A stretch of 35,639 nt of DNA from an uncultured Acidobacteriota bacterium (GCA_902826795.1 CADEGD010000010.1:61412-97050); one strand, 5' to 3'. Positions 8,049 to 16,195 are shown, numbered from the stretch's first letter. A program made the numbers and translations. Notes: a model not told the origin generated them from the letters alone.

Positions 8049-10328
8049 ATGAGGACGAGTTGGACGATATCCAGATATCTGATCGGCGCGATCGTGCCTT
8101 ATTTCGTCTCCGCTTGGCTGCTCTTAAGCGTTGTACTCTTCGTTCAACAGGCTGGCCGCTTCTCGGACATTTTCTTCAGCATAAACATCCCGAGCAGCCT
8201 CATATGGCAACTAGCCGCCGCCCTCATCCCTAACGTAATTGCATTCACATGTCCGATGGCCGCGCTGGTTGGCATCGTGATCGGCCTGACGAAGATGCAG
8301 GGCGACAGCGAACTGATCGCGATACGCGCGGCCGGTGTCGGCAACCTCCAGATACTGTTCCCGATCGCTCTTGTCGGGATCCTCTTATCAGCGTTCACCT
8401 TTCTAGTCAATCTTTACGGCGTCCCCTTTGCCTCTCGCCTAGTTCGGACCGTCGCCATGCAGACGGCGATCTACAAACTCGAATCGCCGATCGAGCCGGG
8501 CGTTTTCAACACCGAAGTGGCTGGTTACACGATCTACGTTAAAGACGCGGACATCACCGACGGGCGTTGGAAAAATATATTCATCCACACCGAAAACCCA
8601 AAGACCGGCGAAGTGCGTCTGATAACGTCAAAACAAGGGCGTATCGATTCCAGCGATCAGCTATCCGAACTCGTGCTCGAGGACGGATTGTCGACAACGA
8701 TCTCGCCTGACGGCCAAAGGGAAAAATTTGTCTCGGAAAAGATCGGCGAAGTTAGATTCGCGATCAAGACCCGCCGTGATGAGCTGGTGCAGAAACTTTC
8801 AAGCTCTGAAACGAGTGTGGAAGAGTTAGGGCTCGGCGAACTAGCCGAGTATTCACGCACCAGGGAAGGGAAGGAGCAAGTTGAGGCCGGAATCCTCTGG
8901 CAGCGAAGGGTCCTGTTGAGCTTGACGCCGTTGATCTTTGCGATCCTCGGTACCGTTCTCGTTCTTAGGTTCAATCGTGGAGGGCGAGGATTCGCTACGC
9001 TCGTATCACTGGCGAGTCTGATAACGTACTATCTCATCGCATTCCTGGGTGAACAGCTCGTACGCACCGGAAAGATTAGCCTGATCGCCGGTGCTCTTAT
9101 GCCGATCGGGGCCGCGGTTCTGGCGATAATTTGGTTCACTTATGGTCGAAGAATAGCTGTATTTAGTGGAATCGAGGCAAAACTTAAGTTGATACCGGAA
9201 GTTCTTTCGAACAGGTTTTCGAAAGAGGGAGGACATAGTTTTTTTCGAGATATTACGACCGGGCTTTGTGATTTTGACTTGCTGGTTAACATAGTCCGCT
9301 ACTATCTACTAACTTTGGCCTTCCTGTCTGCGATATTTGTCATATTTACGGCATTCGAGCTATGGCGCTTTGCCGGCAGTATGGACGGCGGCGTCGCGGT
9401 CCTTATCCGGTATCTGTTGTTCCTGCTCCCGTTCGTCTATCTTCAGCTCACTCCTTCTGCAGTAATGGTCGCGATACTTGCGACTTACGTGATCAAGTCG
9501 CGGCAGAATGAGATCGTTACTTGGACGGCGGCAGGCCAAAGCGTTTATCGTCTATTAGTTCCATGCTTTGCCTTGATGTTGTGTCTTGGTTTTGTGAACT
9601 TCGGAATTCAGGAGTTGCTGGCTCCTTACGCAAACCTGCTTCAAGATCGCTACCGACAACAACTTAGGAGTCGGGGTATCTCAAATCCGACCGGAAGGTT
9701 TTGGATAGCTGAAGATAATCGGATCTATTCTTTCATCTATAATGAGAGTGCGTCTGATAACGAAAACGGGGTCAATGGCTTCGCGATGTATGAGTTTGCG
9801 GATAAGGCGGGGGAACTGCAAGCCATATACCGCTCGGATTTCGCCAGGTGGGTCGGCAAATCTATTACGCTTGAAGGTAACGTCCGTACGAGTCTTTTGA
9901 AGAACGGTCAAATCGCAACCTCAACCCAGGCTAGCGGCGAGGTTCAGGCCGCGACAGATCCTTTCAAGGAAGTCCGCAAAAAGCCGAGTCAGCTTTCGAT
10001 CGGCGAGGTGAGAGCTAGGATGGCCTCGAGCGAATCAGAACTCGAACGCGATCTCTTTGCAGTGTCGCTCGAGCGAAAGTGGTCAACGATCGTTCTTCCT
10101 TTCATCATCGCTCTTTTTACCGCGCCGTTTGCATTGAGCCTCAATCGAAAAGGGAAGGCAGCGACAGTTGGCTACGCCGTCGGACTTTGGCTTATTTTCA
10201 TGGCCGTTACTTCGGCTTTCGAACAATTCGGACTCCTCGGAACACTGCCGCCCGTAGTAGCCGTGTGGGCGCCGCTCGCGTTGTTTGCGATGCTGGGTAC
10301 TGTCCTGCTATCAAAGGTTCGAACGTGA
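8049..10328 (+). CDS. Fused LptF-LptG lipopolysaccharide export permease
   Basis: 759 residues, about twice a single YjgP/YjgQ permease. Residues 1-365 form one complete permease: N-terminal membrane helices with YLIGAIVPYFV and LIPNVIAFTCPMAALVGI, a periplasmic beta domain (about 130-265), then further helices. Residues 405-759 repeat this order: VNIVRYYLLTLAFLSAIFV, QLTPSAVMVAILATYV, a beta domain, and final helices. In other bacteria LptF and LptG are separate proteins that, with the LptB ATPase, extract lipopolysaccharide from the inner membrane. Here both half-transporters appear to be in one chain. No lptB, lptC or lptA is in the window. The stop overlaps the next start. Confidence 0.9.
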   Translation: MRTSWTISRYLIGAIVPYFVSAWLLLSVVLFVQQAGRFSDIFFSINIPSSLIWQLAAALIPNVIAFTCPMAALVGIVIGLTKMQGDSELIAIRAAGVGNLQILFPIALVGILLSAFTFLVNLYGVPFASRLVRTVAMQTAIYKLESPIEPGVFNTEVAGYTIYVKDADITDGRWKNIFIHTENPKTGEVRLITSKQGRIDSSDQLSELVLEDGLSTTISPDGQREKFVSEKIGEVRFAIKTRRDELVQKLSSSETSVEELGLGELAEYSRTREGKEQVEAGILWQRRVLLSLTPLIFAILGTVLVLRFNRGGRGFATLVSLASLITYYLIAFLGEQLVRTGKISLIAGALMPIGAAVLAIIWFTYGRRIAVFSGIEAKLKLIPEVLSNRFSKEGGHSFFRDITTGLCDFDLLVNIVRYYLLTLAFLSAIFVIFTAFELWRFAGSMDGGVAVLIRYLLFLLPFVYLQLTPSAVMVAILATYVIKSRQNEIVTWTAAGQSVYRLLVPCFALMLCLGFVNFGIQELLAPYANLLQDRYRQQLRSRGISNPTGRFWIAEDNRIYSFIYNESASDNENGVNGFAMYEFADKAGELQAIYRSDFARWVGKSITLEGNVRTSLLKNGQIATSTQASGEVQAATDPFKEVRKKPSQLSIGEVRARMASSESELERDLFAVSLERKWSTIVLPFIIALFTAPFALSLNRKGKAATVGYAVGLWLIFMAVTSAFEQFGLLGTLPPVVAVWAPLALFAMLGTVLLSKVRT

Positions 10329-10738
10329 CGCAGATCCTCGTTCCCTCGGTTATTTACTTTGGGATCGTGTTCGGCGTTGGCTTTCTTCTCGCGTTCATTA
10401 GAATACCGTTTCTACTTCCGGTGTTCGGCGAGCGGATAGCCGAACTTATCGAAACGCCGTTCATGCTCGCCGCGATATTTCTCTCCGCCAGATGGTCGGT
10501 TATGAGATATCGACTCGTCGGTAAGTCTGCGGCGTCGATAGCGATCGGTTTTATTGCGGCTGCTCTGCTTATTTTCGTCGAGTTTTCCGTAGTTTTGTGG
10601 ATACGCGGATTGTCGATATCGGATTTTGTGAAGGCTCGCGATCCCGTTGCGGCAATTGTATATTACGCAGCGGTCGGAATAGTAGCAGTGCTGCCGGCCG
10701 TATTTTCCTACACACTCAGGAGCGAAGATGAACAATGA
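10325..10738 (+). CDS. Four-helix membrane protein, function unknown
   Basis: 137 residues from a GTG overlapping the lptFG stop (GTGA at 10325-10328). The frame is open further upstream, but that part overlaps lptFG. Sequence begins VTQILVPSVIYFG and has about four hydrophobic segments. The first two are joined by FIRIPFLLPVFGER, followed by LIETPFMLAAIFLSARW, a pattern I associate with uncharacterised small membrane proteins. The overlap suggests coupled expression with the lipopolysaccharide exporter. It overlaps the next gene by 11 bp. Confidence 0.7.
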   Translation: MTQILVPSVIYFGIVFGVGFLLAFIRIPFLLPVFGERIAELIETPFMLAAIFLSARWSVMRYRLVGKSAASIAIGFIAAALLIFVEFSVVLWIRGLSISDFVKARDPVAAIVYYAAVGIVAVLPAVFSYTLRSEDEQ

Positions 10739-10925
10739 TGAGATCGGAATCCTCAACGGATTCTTTCAGCTACCGCATCTTCAAAAGAAGAAGGTCGTAG
10801 ACGCAATCAACGACTATTTAGACTCGACTGATCGTGATCCCATCCGGGCGGAATACGACCTTAAGTTTGAGGAATTGAGGAACTCCGATCCTGATTTCGA
10901 TTGTAAGTGCTGCGGCCGCCGTTAA
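10728..10925 (+). CDS. Small acidic protein with a C-terminal Cys pair
   Basis: 65 residues, MNNDEIGILNGF to CKCCGRR, rich in Asp and Glu and ending in three clustered cysteines (CKCC) that could bind a metal. The ATG lies inside the end of the preceding membrane-protein gene (11-bp overlap), with AGGAGCGAAG just upstream as ribosome binding site. Last in the 6715-10925 unit. It almost abuts the convergent gene ending at 10928. Function unknown. Confidence 0.6.
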   Translation: MNNDEIGILNGFFQLPHLQKKKVVDAINDYLDSTDRDPIRAEYDLKFEELRNSDPDFDCKCCGRR

Positions 10926-10927
10926 GC

Positions 10928-11395
10928 TTACTGGAGCTTCAGGCAGATGTAGTCGAACACGATCGCGCTTACCGAACCCGGCCTAACGCGGCTGCGAGCC
11001 TCGCTTTTTATAAGGTCTGAGGAGCGCGGATCTAGAGAGTTATACGCCGTATCGTAAGCCGCGGTACGGTCTAGATAAACGGTCCGTTTTCCGCAATCTA
11101 CGATAGCTCGCTGGATCACGAAAGCCGAATCGCGAGGAAGGCTATAGCGTCGATTAAAAGCGGCCGCGTTCGTCGGCATTATCTTCACCCAAAACTCGAA
11201 ATTCGTGTCCGATTTAGGCTGCATGTTGCGGGTGTAAAGAGCGAATCCGCGCGTTCCTTCGGTAGGTTTGCCGAGAGCCGTCCACAACTTCTGGTCGAGA
11301 AATTCCGCGCTCATCGGAGCCAGGTCAGCGGTAGTATCCTGGGCAAAAGCGGGCGCGGCAAACAGGATCAAAAGAAGCGGCAATAGATTTCGCAT
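10928..11395 (-). CDS. Secreted protein resembling surface-adhesin protein E
   Basis: 155 residues with a clear signal peptide: MRNLLPLLLILFAAPAFAQ, cleavage likely after AFA. The mature part has FEFWVKIMP, a mid cysteine in AIVDCGKRTVYLD and a final cysteine in VRPGSVSAIVFDYIC. This arrangement matches the small adhesin-E-like family (WVK motif, two cysteines probably forming a disulphide, and PGS before the second). It is periplasmic or outer-surface by prediction. Its promoter -10 is 7 nt from the ATG. Family assignment is from pattern memory. Confidence 0.65.
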   Translation of the reverse strand: MRNLLPLLLILFAAPAFAQDTTADLAPMSAEFLDQKLWTALGKPTEGTRGFALYTRNMQPKSDTNFEFWVKIMPTNAAAFNRRYSLPRDSAFVIQRAIVDCGKRTVYLDRTAAYDTAYNSLDPRSSDLIKSEARSRVRPGSVSAIVFDYICLKLQ

Positions 11396-11402
11396 ACTGG
11401 TA

Positions 11403-11430
11403 ATTATCGGCAGAACCGAGTTATTTGCAA
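11403..11430 (-). promoter_or_regulatory. Promoter of the secreted-protein gene, leaderless layout
   Basis: On the minus strand TTGCAA (11425-11430), a 16-nt spacer and GATAAT (11403-11408) precede the ATG at 11393-11395 by 7 nt. There is no Shine-Dalgarno, so a leaderless transcript is likely. Confidence 0.45.
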
Positions 11431-11474
11431 GTCATTCTTTCGCAAAAATCACAGATCGAAGCGTCAACCCACTT

Positions 11475-11672
11475 ATGAATTTGCTTCAGTTTGGAAATCG
11501 TCTGCTTGATACATCCGATGTGATCTTCGCCGAGCGAGAAGAAGACGCGACCAGGCTGCTGCTGCGAGGTGGCCATGAGGTGAAGCTCGACGGGGAAGTC
11601 GGCAACGTGGTTTGGTCGCGGCTTTCTCAACGCCTGCTCGATCAAATGCCGCAGGCCGACCCGGCGATCTAA
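11475..11672 (+). CDS. Small hypothetical protein
   Basis: 65 residues: MNLLQFGNRLLDTSDVIFAE to PQADPAI. It looks like a beta-strand-rich small protein (DVIFAERE, EVKLDGE, NVVWSRL) resembling short proteins with one N-terminal strand pair and a C-terminal helix. The frame extends upstream to 11268, but that part overlaps the minus-strand secreted-protein gene, so the ATG at 11475 is preferred. No good ribosome binding site. The opposite-strand ORFs here look less protein-like. Confidence 0.45.
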   Translation: MNLLQFGNRLLDTSDVIFAEREEDATRLLLRGGHEVKLDGEVGNVVWSRLSQRLLDQMPQADPAI

Positions 11673-11738
11673 GTTTGCTCGCCGCCGAAGAATCGCTGTA
11701 ATCTAAATTCGTCACACTTAAATTTTTGGGGGAATTAG

Positions 11739-13031
11739 ATGAAGCGAATCCTTACCGGTGCGATCCTTTTCGCACTGACCGCGACGAACCTTTTCAGCCA
11801 AGCTGTCGACGAAGCCGCCCTTATCGCCAAGGCGAGAAAGATCCATAAAGATGTCATCACGCTCGATACGCACGACGACATCAACACCGCCAACTTCACC
11901 AAAGACCGTAACTACACGCAAGATCTTCCGTCGCAGGTAACGCTGCCGAAGATGAGGTCCGGCGGCCTCGATGTCGCCTGGTTCATCGTATATACGGGCC
12001 AGGGGCCGCTGACCGATGAAGGTTACGCCGCCGCGTATAAAAACGCGATCGACAAGTTCGATGCCATCCATCGGCTCACGAAAGAGATCGCACCCGACCA
12101 GATAGAGCTTGCGTTGACGAGCAAAGACGTCCGCCGCATTGTGAAATCCGGCAAGCTCGTTGCGATGATCGGCGTGGAAAATGCCTATCCGATCGGCACG
12201 GATATTAGCCGCGTCAAGGAATTTGCCGACCGCGGTGCCCGATACATGTCGCTCGCCCACAACGGCCATAGCCAACTTGCAGATTCGAACACCGGCGAAC
12301 GCGACGGAAAATGGATGCACAACGGCCTGAGCGAACTGGGCAAAAAGGCGGTTGCCGAGGCCAACAAATGGGGAATCATGATCGACGTTTCTCACCCTTC
12401 GAAAGAGGCGAATAAACAGGCGATCGCGTTGAGCAAGGCTCCCGTTATCGCGTCGCATTCGTCCGCCCGGGCGATCGCAAATCACAGCCGAAACCTCGAC
12501 GACGAAGAACTTGCGCTGATCAAAGCGAACGGCGGCGTTGTTCAAGCCGTTGCGTTAAACGCTTATGTGAACGTCGAAAAAGCAGCGAAACGTGCGGAAG
12601 CCTCAACCGCGATCCTCAAAGAATTTGCGGATAAAGAAGGCTTCACGATGCTCGAACGCACTCAGGTCGTCGCCCTTCCGGAAGCCGAACGGACCGCGTA
12701 CATGACAAAGCTCACCGCCATTCGAGCTAAGGCTGCACCGACGATCGCCGAGCGGCTCAAGACCGATGCTCCGGACGTGAACGTCAAAGATTTTGTCGAT
12801 CACATCGATTATCTTGTGAAGAAGATGGGCATCGACCACGTCGGTATCGCCTCCGATTTCGACGGTGGTGGCGGTGTAGAAGGCTGGAACGACGCCTCTG
12901 AAACCTTCAACATCACCCTCGAACTCGTCCGCCGCGGCTATACCAAGAAACAGATCGAAAAGATCTGGAGCGGAAATCTACTTCGAGTGTTGGATGAGGT
13001 TCAAAAAGTGGCTAAACAACTACAGAAGTAG
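11739..13031 (+). CDS. Membrane dipeptidase (peptidase M19), secreted
   Basis: 430 residues with a signal peptide (MKRILTGAILFALTATNLFSQA). The M19 binuclear zinc site is visible: HxD in LDTHDDI (H45, D47), the bridging Glu in MIGVENAY (E147), His in IDVSHPS and His in IASHSSARAI. HVGIASDFDGG near the C terminus is a family hallmark. It hydrolyses dipeptides, including those with D-residues, outside the cytoplasm. An insertion around residues 285-330 is lysine- and alanine-rich. The ATG has GGGGGAAT eight bases upstream. A palindromic element follows the stop. Confidence 0.95.
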   Translation: MKRILTGAILFALTATNLFSQAVDEAALIAKARKIHKDVITLDTHDDINTANFTKDRNYTQDLPSQVTLPKMRSGGLDVAWFIVYTGQGPLTDEGYAAAYKNAIDKFDAIHRLTKEIAPDQIELALTSKDVRRIVKSGKLVAMIGVENAYPIGTDISRVKEFADRGARYMSLAHNGHSQLADSNTGERDGKWMHNGLSELGKKAVAEANKWGIMIDVSHPSKEANKQAIALSKAPVIASHSSARAIANHSRNLDDEELALIKANGGVVQAVALNAYVNVEKAAKRAEASTAILKEFADKEGFTMLERTQVVALPEAERTAYMTKLTAIRAKAAPTIAERLKTDAPDVNVKDFVDHIDYLVKKMGIDHVGIASDFDGGGGVEGWNDASETFNITLELVRRGYTKKQIEKIWSGNLLRVLDEVQKVAKQLQK

Positions 13032-13040
13032 GCAAACAAA

Positions 13041-13088
13041 AACTCCCCTCCTTACGAAGGAGGGGTGGCCGTTTCGGCCGGGGTGGTT
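13041..13088. repeat. Compact double-hairpin repeat element after the dipeptidase gene
   Basis: CCCCTCCTT-acg-AAGGAGGGG (13045-13065) is a perfect 9-bp stem with a 3-nt loop. GGCCG-ttt-CGGCC (13067-13079) is a second hairpin. The edges AACTCCCC and GGGGTGGTT are nearly complementary. No T-run follows, so it is more likely an intergenic repeat than a classical terminator, though it may still stabilise mRNA ends. Confidence 0.65.
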
Positions 13089-13153
13089 CTCTGCATTCCC
13101 AGATGATGCAGCACTTTAACAGTCAGCTTGCGACCGTTGAGAGCTCACTTTAT

Positions 13154-13513
13154 CTAAAGCCAGATGAGGTAGATCATCACATTGGCTGAAAACCAGCCCA
13201 ATAAATAGACTCCGACCAACGCGAGGATTCCTTGGAGCCCCCGGGCTCCTCGCGTCCTCACAAGGTGATACGGCAGGATCGCGAACCATGCAAAGTAGAC
13301 AAAGAAGCCCAGATCGATCGAAGGCCACTTAACTGTTGATGCCGCACTATCTTTTTTCAGCCATAACCAAAACAGCCAAGCGAAGACGATCGGAGTAAGT
13401 ATTTCAACAAGAGCCGGCGCCCGCATATCCCACGCAGCATAGAACGTGCCGACAAATGAGGCAAAGTATGTGAAGCAAACTAGAATTCGTGCGGGAGTTG
13501 TAAGGCGATTCAT
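13154..13513 (-). CDS. Small membrane protein, function unknown
   Basis: About 119 residues from the ATG at 13513 (MNRLTTPARILVCFTYF); the frame is open to 13564. Four hydrophobic segments are visible: ILVCFTYFASFVGTFYAAW, ILTPIVFAWLFWLWL, LGFFVYFAWFAILPYHLV and ILALVGVYLLGWFSANVMI. The basic loop RTRGARGLQG between the third and fourth is likely cytoplasmic. No family recognised. It sits at the left edge of the accessory region, and no clear ribosome binding site was seen. Confidence 0.6.
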   Translation of the reverse strand: MNRLTTPARILVCFTYFASFVGTFYAAWDMRAPALVEILTPIVFAWLFWLWLKKDSAASTVKWPSIDLGFFVYFAWFAILPYHLVRTRGARGLQGILALVGVYLLGWFSANVMIYLIWL

Positions 13514-13615
13514 ATAGAGGGTATGCAAACTTAGCGTCTGTCGCCGTGTTGCCGCAACCATCAATCGGCATCAACAGGCGATATATCACGACAATGCTGG
13601 GCCGTATCCCCCTAA

Positions 13616-15004
13616 TCACAAGCCGGCAAAGATTTTCATCGGGAATTTCGCCCGGCCCCTCATTTGAAAACTTTTCGCGCCTCTGGTTTTCATTTGCACA
13701 AGCGCCGCGTGAAGGAAGTTAGTATCGCGCTCCACTGTAATATCACACACTGGTTTAGTATATTGCGAATAAGTAGGATGCCACTCGTAGATATCCTCAA
13801 ACCAAATCTCCACCGTTCCCATCACGAAATCTGCCAATACCTCGAAATTAGGGATACCGCCGAAACTACTTTTCGCGTCATCGTCTCCGTAGAATGATTG
13901 ATTAAAATGAAACTTACTTTTCACAGGTGATTCGCTCCCTCGCCTCTCAAACGAAATTTGCCGGGCAATGACTTTTCTTGCGTGGGCATCTCCTTCAATC
14001 CATTCTTTGAGGTTTTCGTCTTCGTTAACGACACCACCTGTTCCCCTTAAGTAGTAATTATAATGAAATGTCGCCATCCGTTTTCCTAACAGACCCAAGC
14101 TTGCCGCTTCCGCAACTGTCCGAGGGCTGACCTTGTTTTTTGCCATAGTTTTCAACGTAAAACCAAGTTTCGAATCCCTTGCCGCTTCCTCGCAGACTTT
14201 GTTCCATTCATCCGGCTCCGAGACAGGCTCATGATGATGCGGTTTCGTCGGATCGTAATCAACGTCGTCGTGCCAGTCCTGAACGTTTACGACCAGGGTT
14301 TCCCTGACTTCAAGGTATGGATCCCACGTCTCAGCATATTGTAAAGCACCGAGTTCTGCGGTTCCCCATAACATACCTCTGATTTTTATGATTACGGAAT
14401 TGCTGCTGATGTCACATTCCGTGACTGGCGTTTTGCTTCCCGGCTCGATTAAAAGCGCAGTCGGACGGGAATCAAAGCGATGGCTGAAAATCCTCAATTT
14501 GTATCCATTTCCGTTCTTGACTTCGATCTCTGCCGTTTGTCCTTGCTTAATCGTGATGGATTCGATCGGTAGAACGTGCGCCGTCCGGACAGGCGCGAGC
14601 GCCTTACTGTCCATTAATTGAAATTTAACTTTCGGATATACTTTTTCTCTATTCGCCCGCGGCGAAATCGGGATGAACTCGATGCGTCCGGCGGGTTTCG
14701 TCTCGTGAGCTCGCATTTCTTCGTCGAGCTTTACCATCGTCATCTTGCCGACGATGTTATCGGCTGTTCTCTGGTAAGCTTGATTAATAATTTTTCGCTT
14801 TGTTTTGTAATTCAAGACGGCGGTTGCGGTGGCGTTTCCGTAGCTGCCATCCACGTTCAATCCGGCAAGATCAAGGATGTTTAGTGATGTCTGAATTTTC
14901 TCGACATGTTGCCCGCGCGCTCCGCGCGTTATATGAGCTGAATCAATATTAGCGGCAGCCTCAAGTTTGGGTTCGCCGCGAAAAAGTTGTGATTGAAGAG
15001 CCAT
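13616..15004 (-). CDS. Peptidoglycan-binding-domain protein with an uncharacterised C-terminal region
   Basis: 462 residues, no signal peptide. Residues about 25-95 are a peptidoglycan-binding-type helical domain: ITRGARGQHVEKIQTSLNIL, then DGSYGNATATAVLNYK and ADNIVGKMTMVKLDEEM. Residues 120-255 look all-beta, like an immunoglobulin-type module. The C-terminal half carries GIPNFEVLADFV, VEIWFEDIYEWHPTY and a final LVQMKTRGAKSFQMRGRAKF segment. I recall this combination from a widespread uncharacterised family of bacterial proteins. Codon use looks more A+T-rich than in the housekeeping genes. AGAAGGAAT precedes the ATG. A role in cell-wall targeting or interbacterial antagonism is speculation. 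Confidence 0.7.
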   Translation of the reverse strand: MALQSQLFRGEPKLEAAANIDSAHITRGARGQHVEKIQTSLNILDLAGLNVDGSYGNATATAVLNYKTKRKIINQAYQRTADNIVGKMTMVKLDEEMRAHETKPAGRIEFIPISPRANREKVYPKVKFQLMDSKALAPVRTAHVLPIESITIKQGQTAEIEVKNGNGYKLRIFSHRFDSRPTALLIEPGSKTPVTECDISSNSVIIKIRGMLWGTAELGALQYAETWDPYLEVRETLVVNVQDWHDDVDYDPTKPHHHEPVSEPDEWNKVCEEAARDSKLGFTLKTMAKNKVSPRTVAEAASLGLLGKRMATFHYNYYLRGTGGVVNEDENLKEWIEGDAHARKVIARQISFERRGSESPVKSKFHFNQSFYGDDDAKSSFGGIPNFEVLADFVMGTVEIWFEDIYEWHPTYSQYTKPVCDITVERDTNFLHAALVQMKTRGAKSFQMRGRAKFPMKIFAGL

Positions 15005-15376
15005 AAAAATATTCCTTCTGATACTGCTTACGTTTTAGGATCGCTGTTACTAAGCTGTCGCGGTTTTTAATCCTTTTCAATTTTCCTCCGCACTCGATTT
15101 GTCTCCTTAAACAGCGTATTTTCAGAATAGTTAACCCAACCTCCGCAAAAACTTAGGGAAGAGTGAATTTTTCCTGATTTTTTGAGTGTTTTCTGAAATG
15201 TTCCGACGTTTTTGCAGGCCGAGTGAAAGAAAAGGAGGACAAAAAAACTCTAGTGCCGACACCGGATTCCAACGCGTTTCAAACTTGAAATGACGCCAAG
15301 GCTTGCGAAACAATGCGGCTTAACAATTAACGAAGTAAATAGTTCGGGTCATTTGTGTAATTCGTAGCTAATTTTC
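15005..15376. other. 372-nt intergenic stretch without a gene
   Basis: A+T-rich DNA holding the ribosome binding site of the gene ending at 13616 and no convincing promoter, ORF or repeat. A minus-strand ORF of 60 codons at 15131-15313 has no protein-like character. I see no further structure. Confidence 0.5.
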
Positions 15377-15820
15377 CTACTTCACAAATGGAAATGGGCT
15401 GTCCGATTTGGGCAGCCTTTCGTATCTGCATTGAGAATGCGCGCGAGGCGAGGTTCGAGCAGTCTGAAGATCAAGGATCAAAACGCCGTCGACGACCTTC
15501 GCTTCCGGAAACTCAAGCGTATCCGGCGGCTGAATGCCGAACTCTCTTATCATTCGATGAGCACGGATGATCTTCGCTCCGCTGCGGCCCTGCTTTCTTG
15601 CCGGATATGAGCTCGGATTATCTGACGATTCCGGGTGCAGTCCCAACCGATGACGCAATGGGTCGAACATCACGACATATCCCGATGGCGATCCCAGCTT
15701 CTCGTGCGTCGACCGGCTTATAACGATCGACCCTTGCGGACTCAACGTCGCATATAAAAGAGGGAACTGGGCAACCGCCTCGCTCCTGGCCAACACCTTC
15801 CATTCCGATCCGTAGTCCAT
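15377..15820 (-). CDS. Uncharacterised protein, paralogue of the gene at 31839-32237
   Basis: 147 residues from the ATG at 15818-15820 (MDYGSEWKVLARSEAVAQFP). The frame is open to 15940, but that extension covers a consensus promoter and part of the repeat array. Notable segments: LSPQGSIVISRSTHEKLGSP (strand plus helix), FDPLRHRLGL, GRSGAKIIRAHRMIREFGI, and VVDGVLILDL. The same order (LGSP, hydrophobic strand, GRS.xxIxA, FGI, LILNL) occurs in the gene at 31839-32237. The two-part layout could suggest a small DNA- or ligand-binding protein, but no family is certain. The promoter is near-consensus, with the ATG 6 nt after the -10. Confidence 0.65.
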   Translation of the reverse strand: MDYGSEWKVLARSEAVAQFPLLYATLSPQGSIVISRSTHEKLGSPSGYVVMFDPLRHRLGLHPESSDNPSSYPARKQGRSGAKIIRAHRMIREFGIQPPDTLEFPEAKVVDGVLILDLQTARTSPRAHSQCRYERLPKSDSPFPFVK

Positions 15821-15826
15821 GCGTGT

Positions 15827-15855
15827 ACTATACATGCAACACTGTCGCATGTCAA
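15827..15855 (-). promoter_or_regulatory. Consensus promoter containing a 19-bp inverted repeat
   Basis: On the minus strand TTGACA (15850-15855), a 17-nt spacer and TATAGT (15827-15832), with the ATG six bases later. The spacer plus two bases of the -35 box (15833-15851) is an inverted repeat with nine-base arms, CATGCGACA and TGTTGCATG, differing at one position. This is a typical place for a repressor operator. The transcript would be leaderless. Confidence 0.65.
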
Positions 15856-15870
15856 GATCGTCTAAAGCGG

Positions 15871-16071
15871 AAGGCAGAAACACGACCGTAAGGGAGTGTG
15901 TCCTACGCAAATCACACGTTCCACGCAAAGGCAGAAACACGAGAGGTAGCGAGTGTGCCGTTTTGGTCGAACGTCGCTACAAGGCAGAAACACGACCGTT
16001 AGGGAGCGTGTCCAATGTGGATTACAAGTTCTTAATCAAAGGCAGAAACACGACCGTTAGGGAGTGTGTCC
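15871..16071. repeat. Four-copy array of a degenerate 33-nt repeat
   Basis: Copies at 15871-15903, 15928-15959, 15981-16013 and 16039-16071, all in the same orientation, with spacers of 24, 21 and 25 nt that are unrelated to each other. Each begins AAGGCAGAAACACGA and ends GTGTGTCC or similar. Copies 1, 3 and 4 are nearly identical; copy 2 diverges in the middle. Each can fold as ACAC-GA-CC-loop-GG-GA-GTGT with tandem G-A mismatches. A fifth copy lies at 34411-34441. The spacing looks CRISPR-like, but the spacers are short, the repeats are degenerate and no cas gene is present. Confidence 0.75.
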
Positions 16072-16195
16072 AATGCAGATCGCCGCGTCCCGTAGTCAGA
16101 CTCAAACCCTCAGTGCGACACAGACTGCGACGGCCGCGGAGACGTACCGTGCGTCAGATGACGCATTCGAATCCGAAGCTCCATCCGAGTTCGCG

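Noticed and set aside
11268..11474. N-terminal extension of the small gene at 11475
   Set aside because: It overlaps the antisense secreted-protein gene, which has a clear signal peptide and family pattern.
11718..12545. 275-codon minus-strand ORF opposite the dipeptidase gene
   Set aside because: It is a frame shadow of the M19 peptidase, which has all its catalytic residues.
15821..15940. 40-codon N-terminal extension of the 15.4-kb gene
   Set aside because: It spans a consensus promoter and a repeat copy, and the paralogue lacks it.
15871..16071. CRISPR array
   Set aside because: Repeats are degenerate, spacers are only 21-25 nt, there are four copies, no cas genes are present, and a fifth copy stands alone inside a coding junction.
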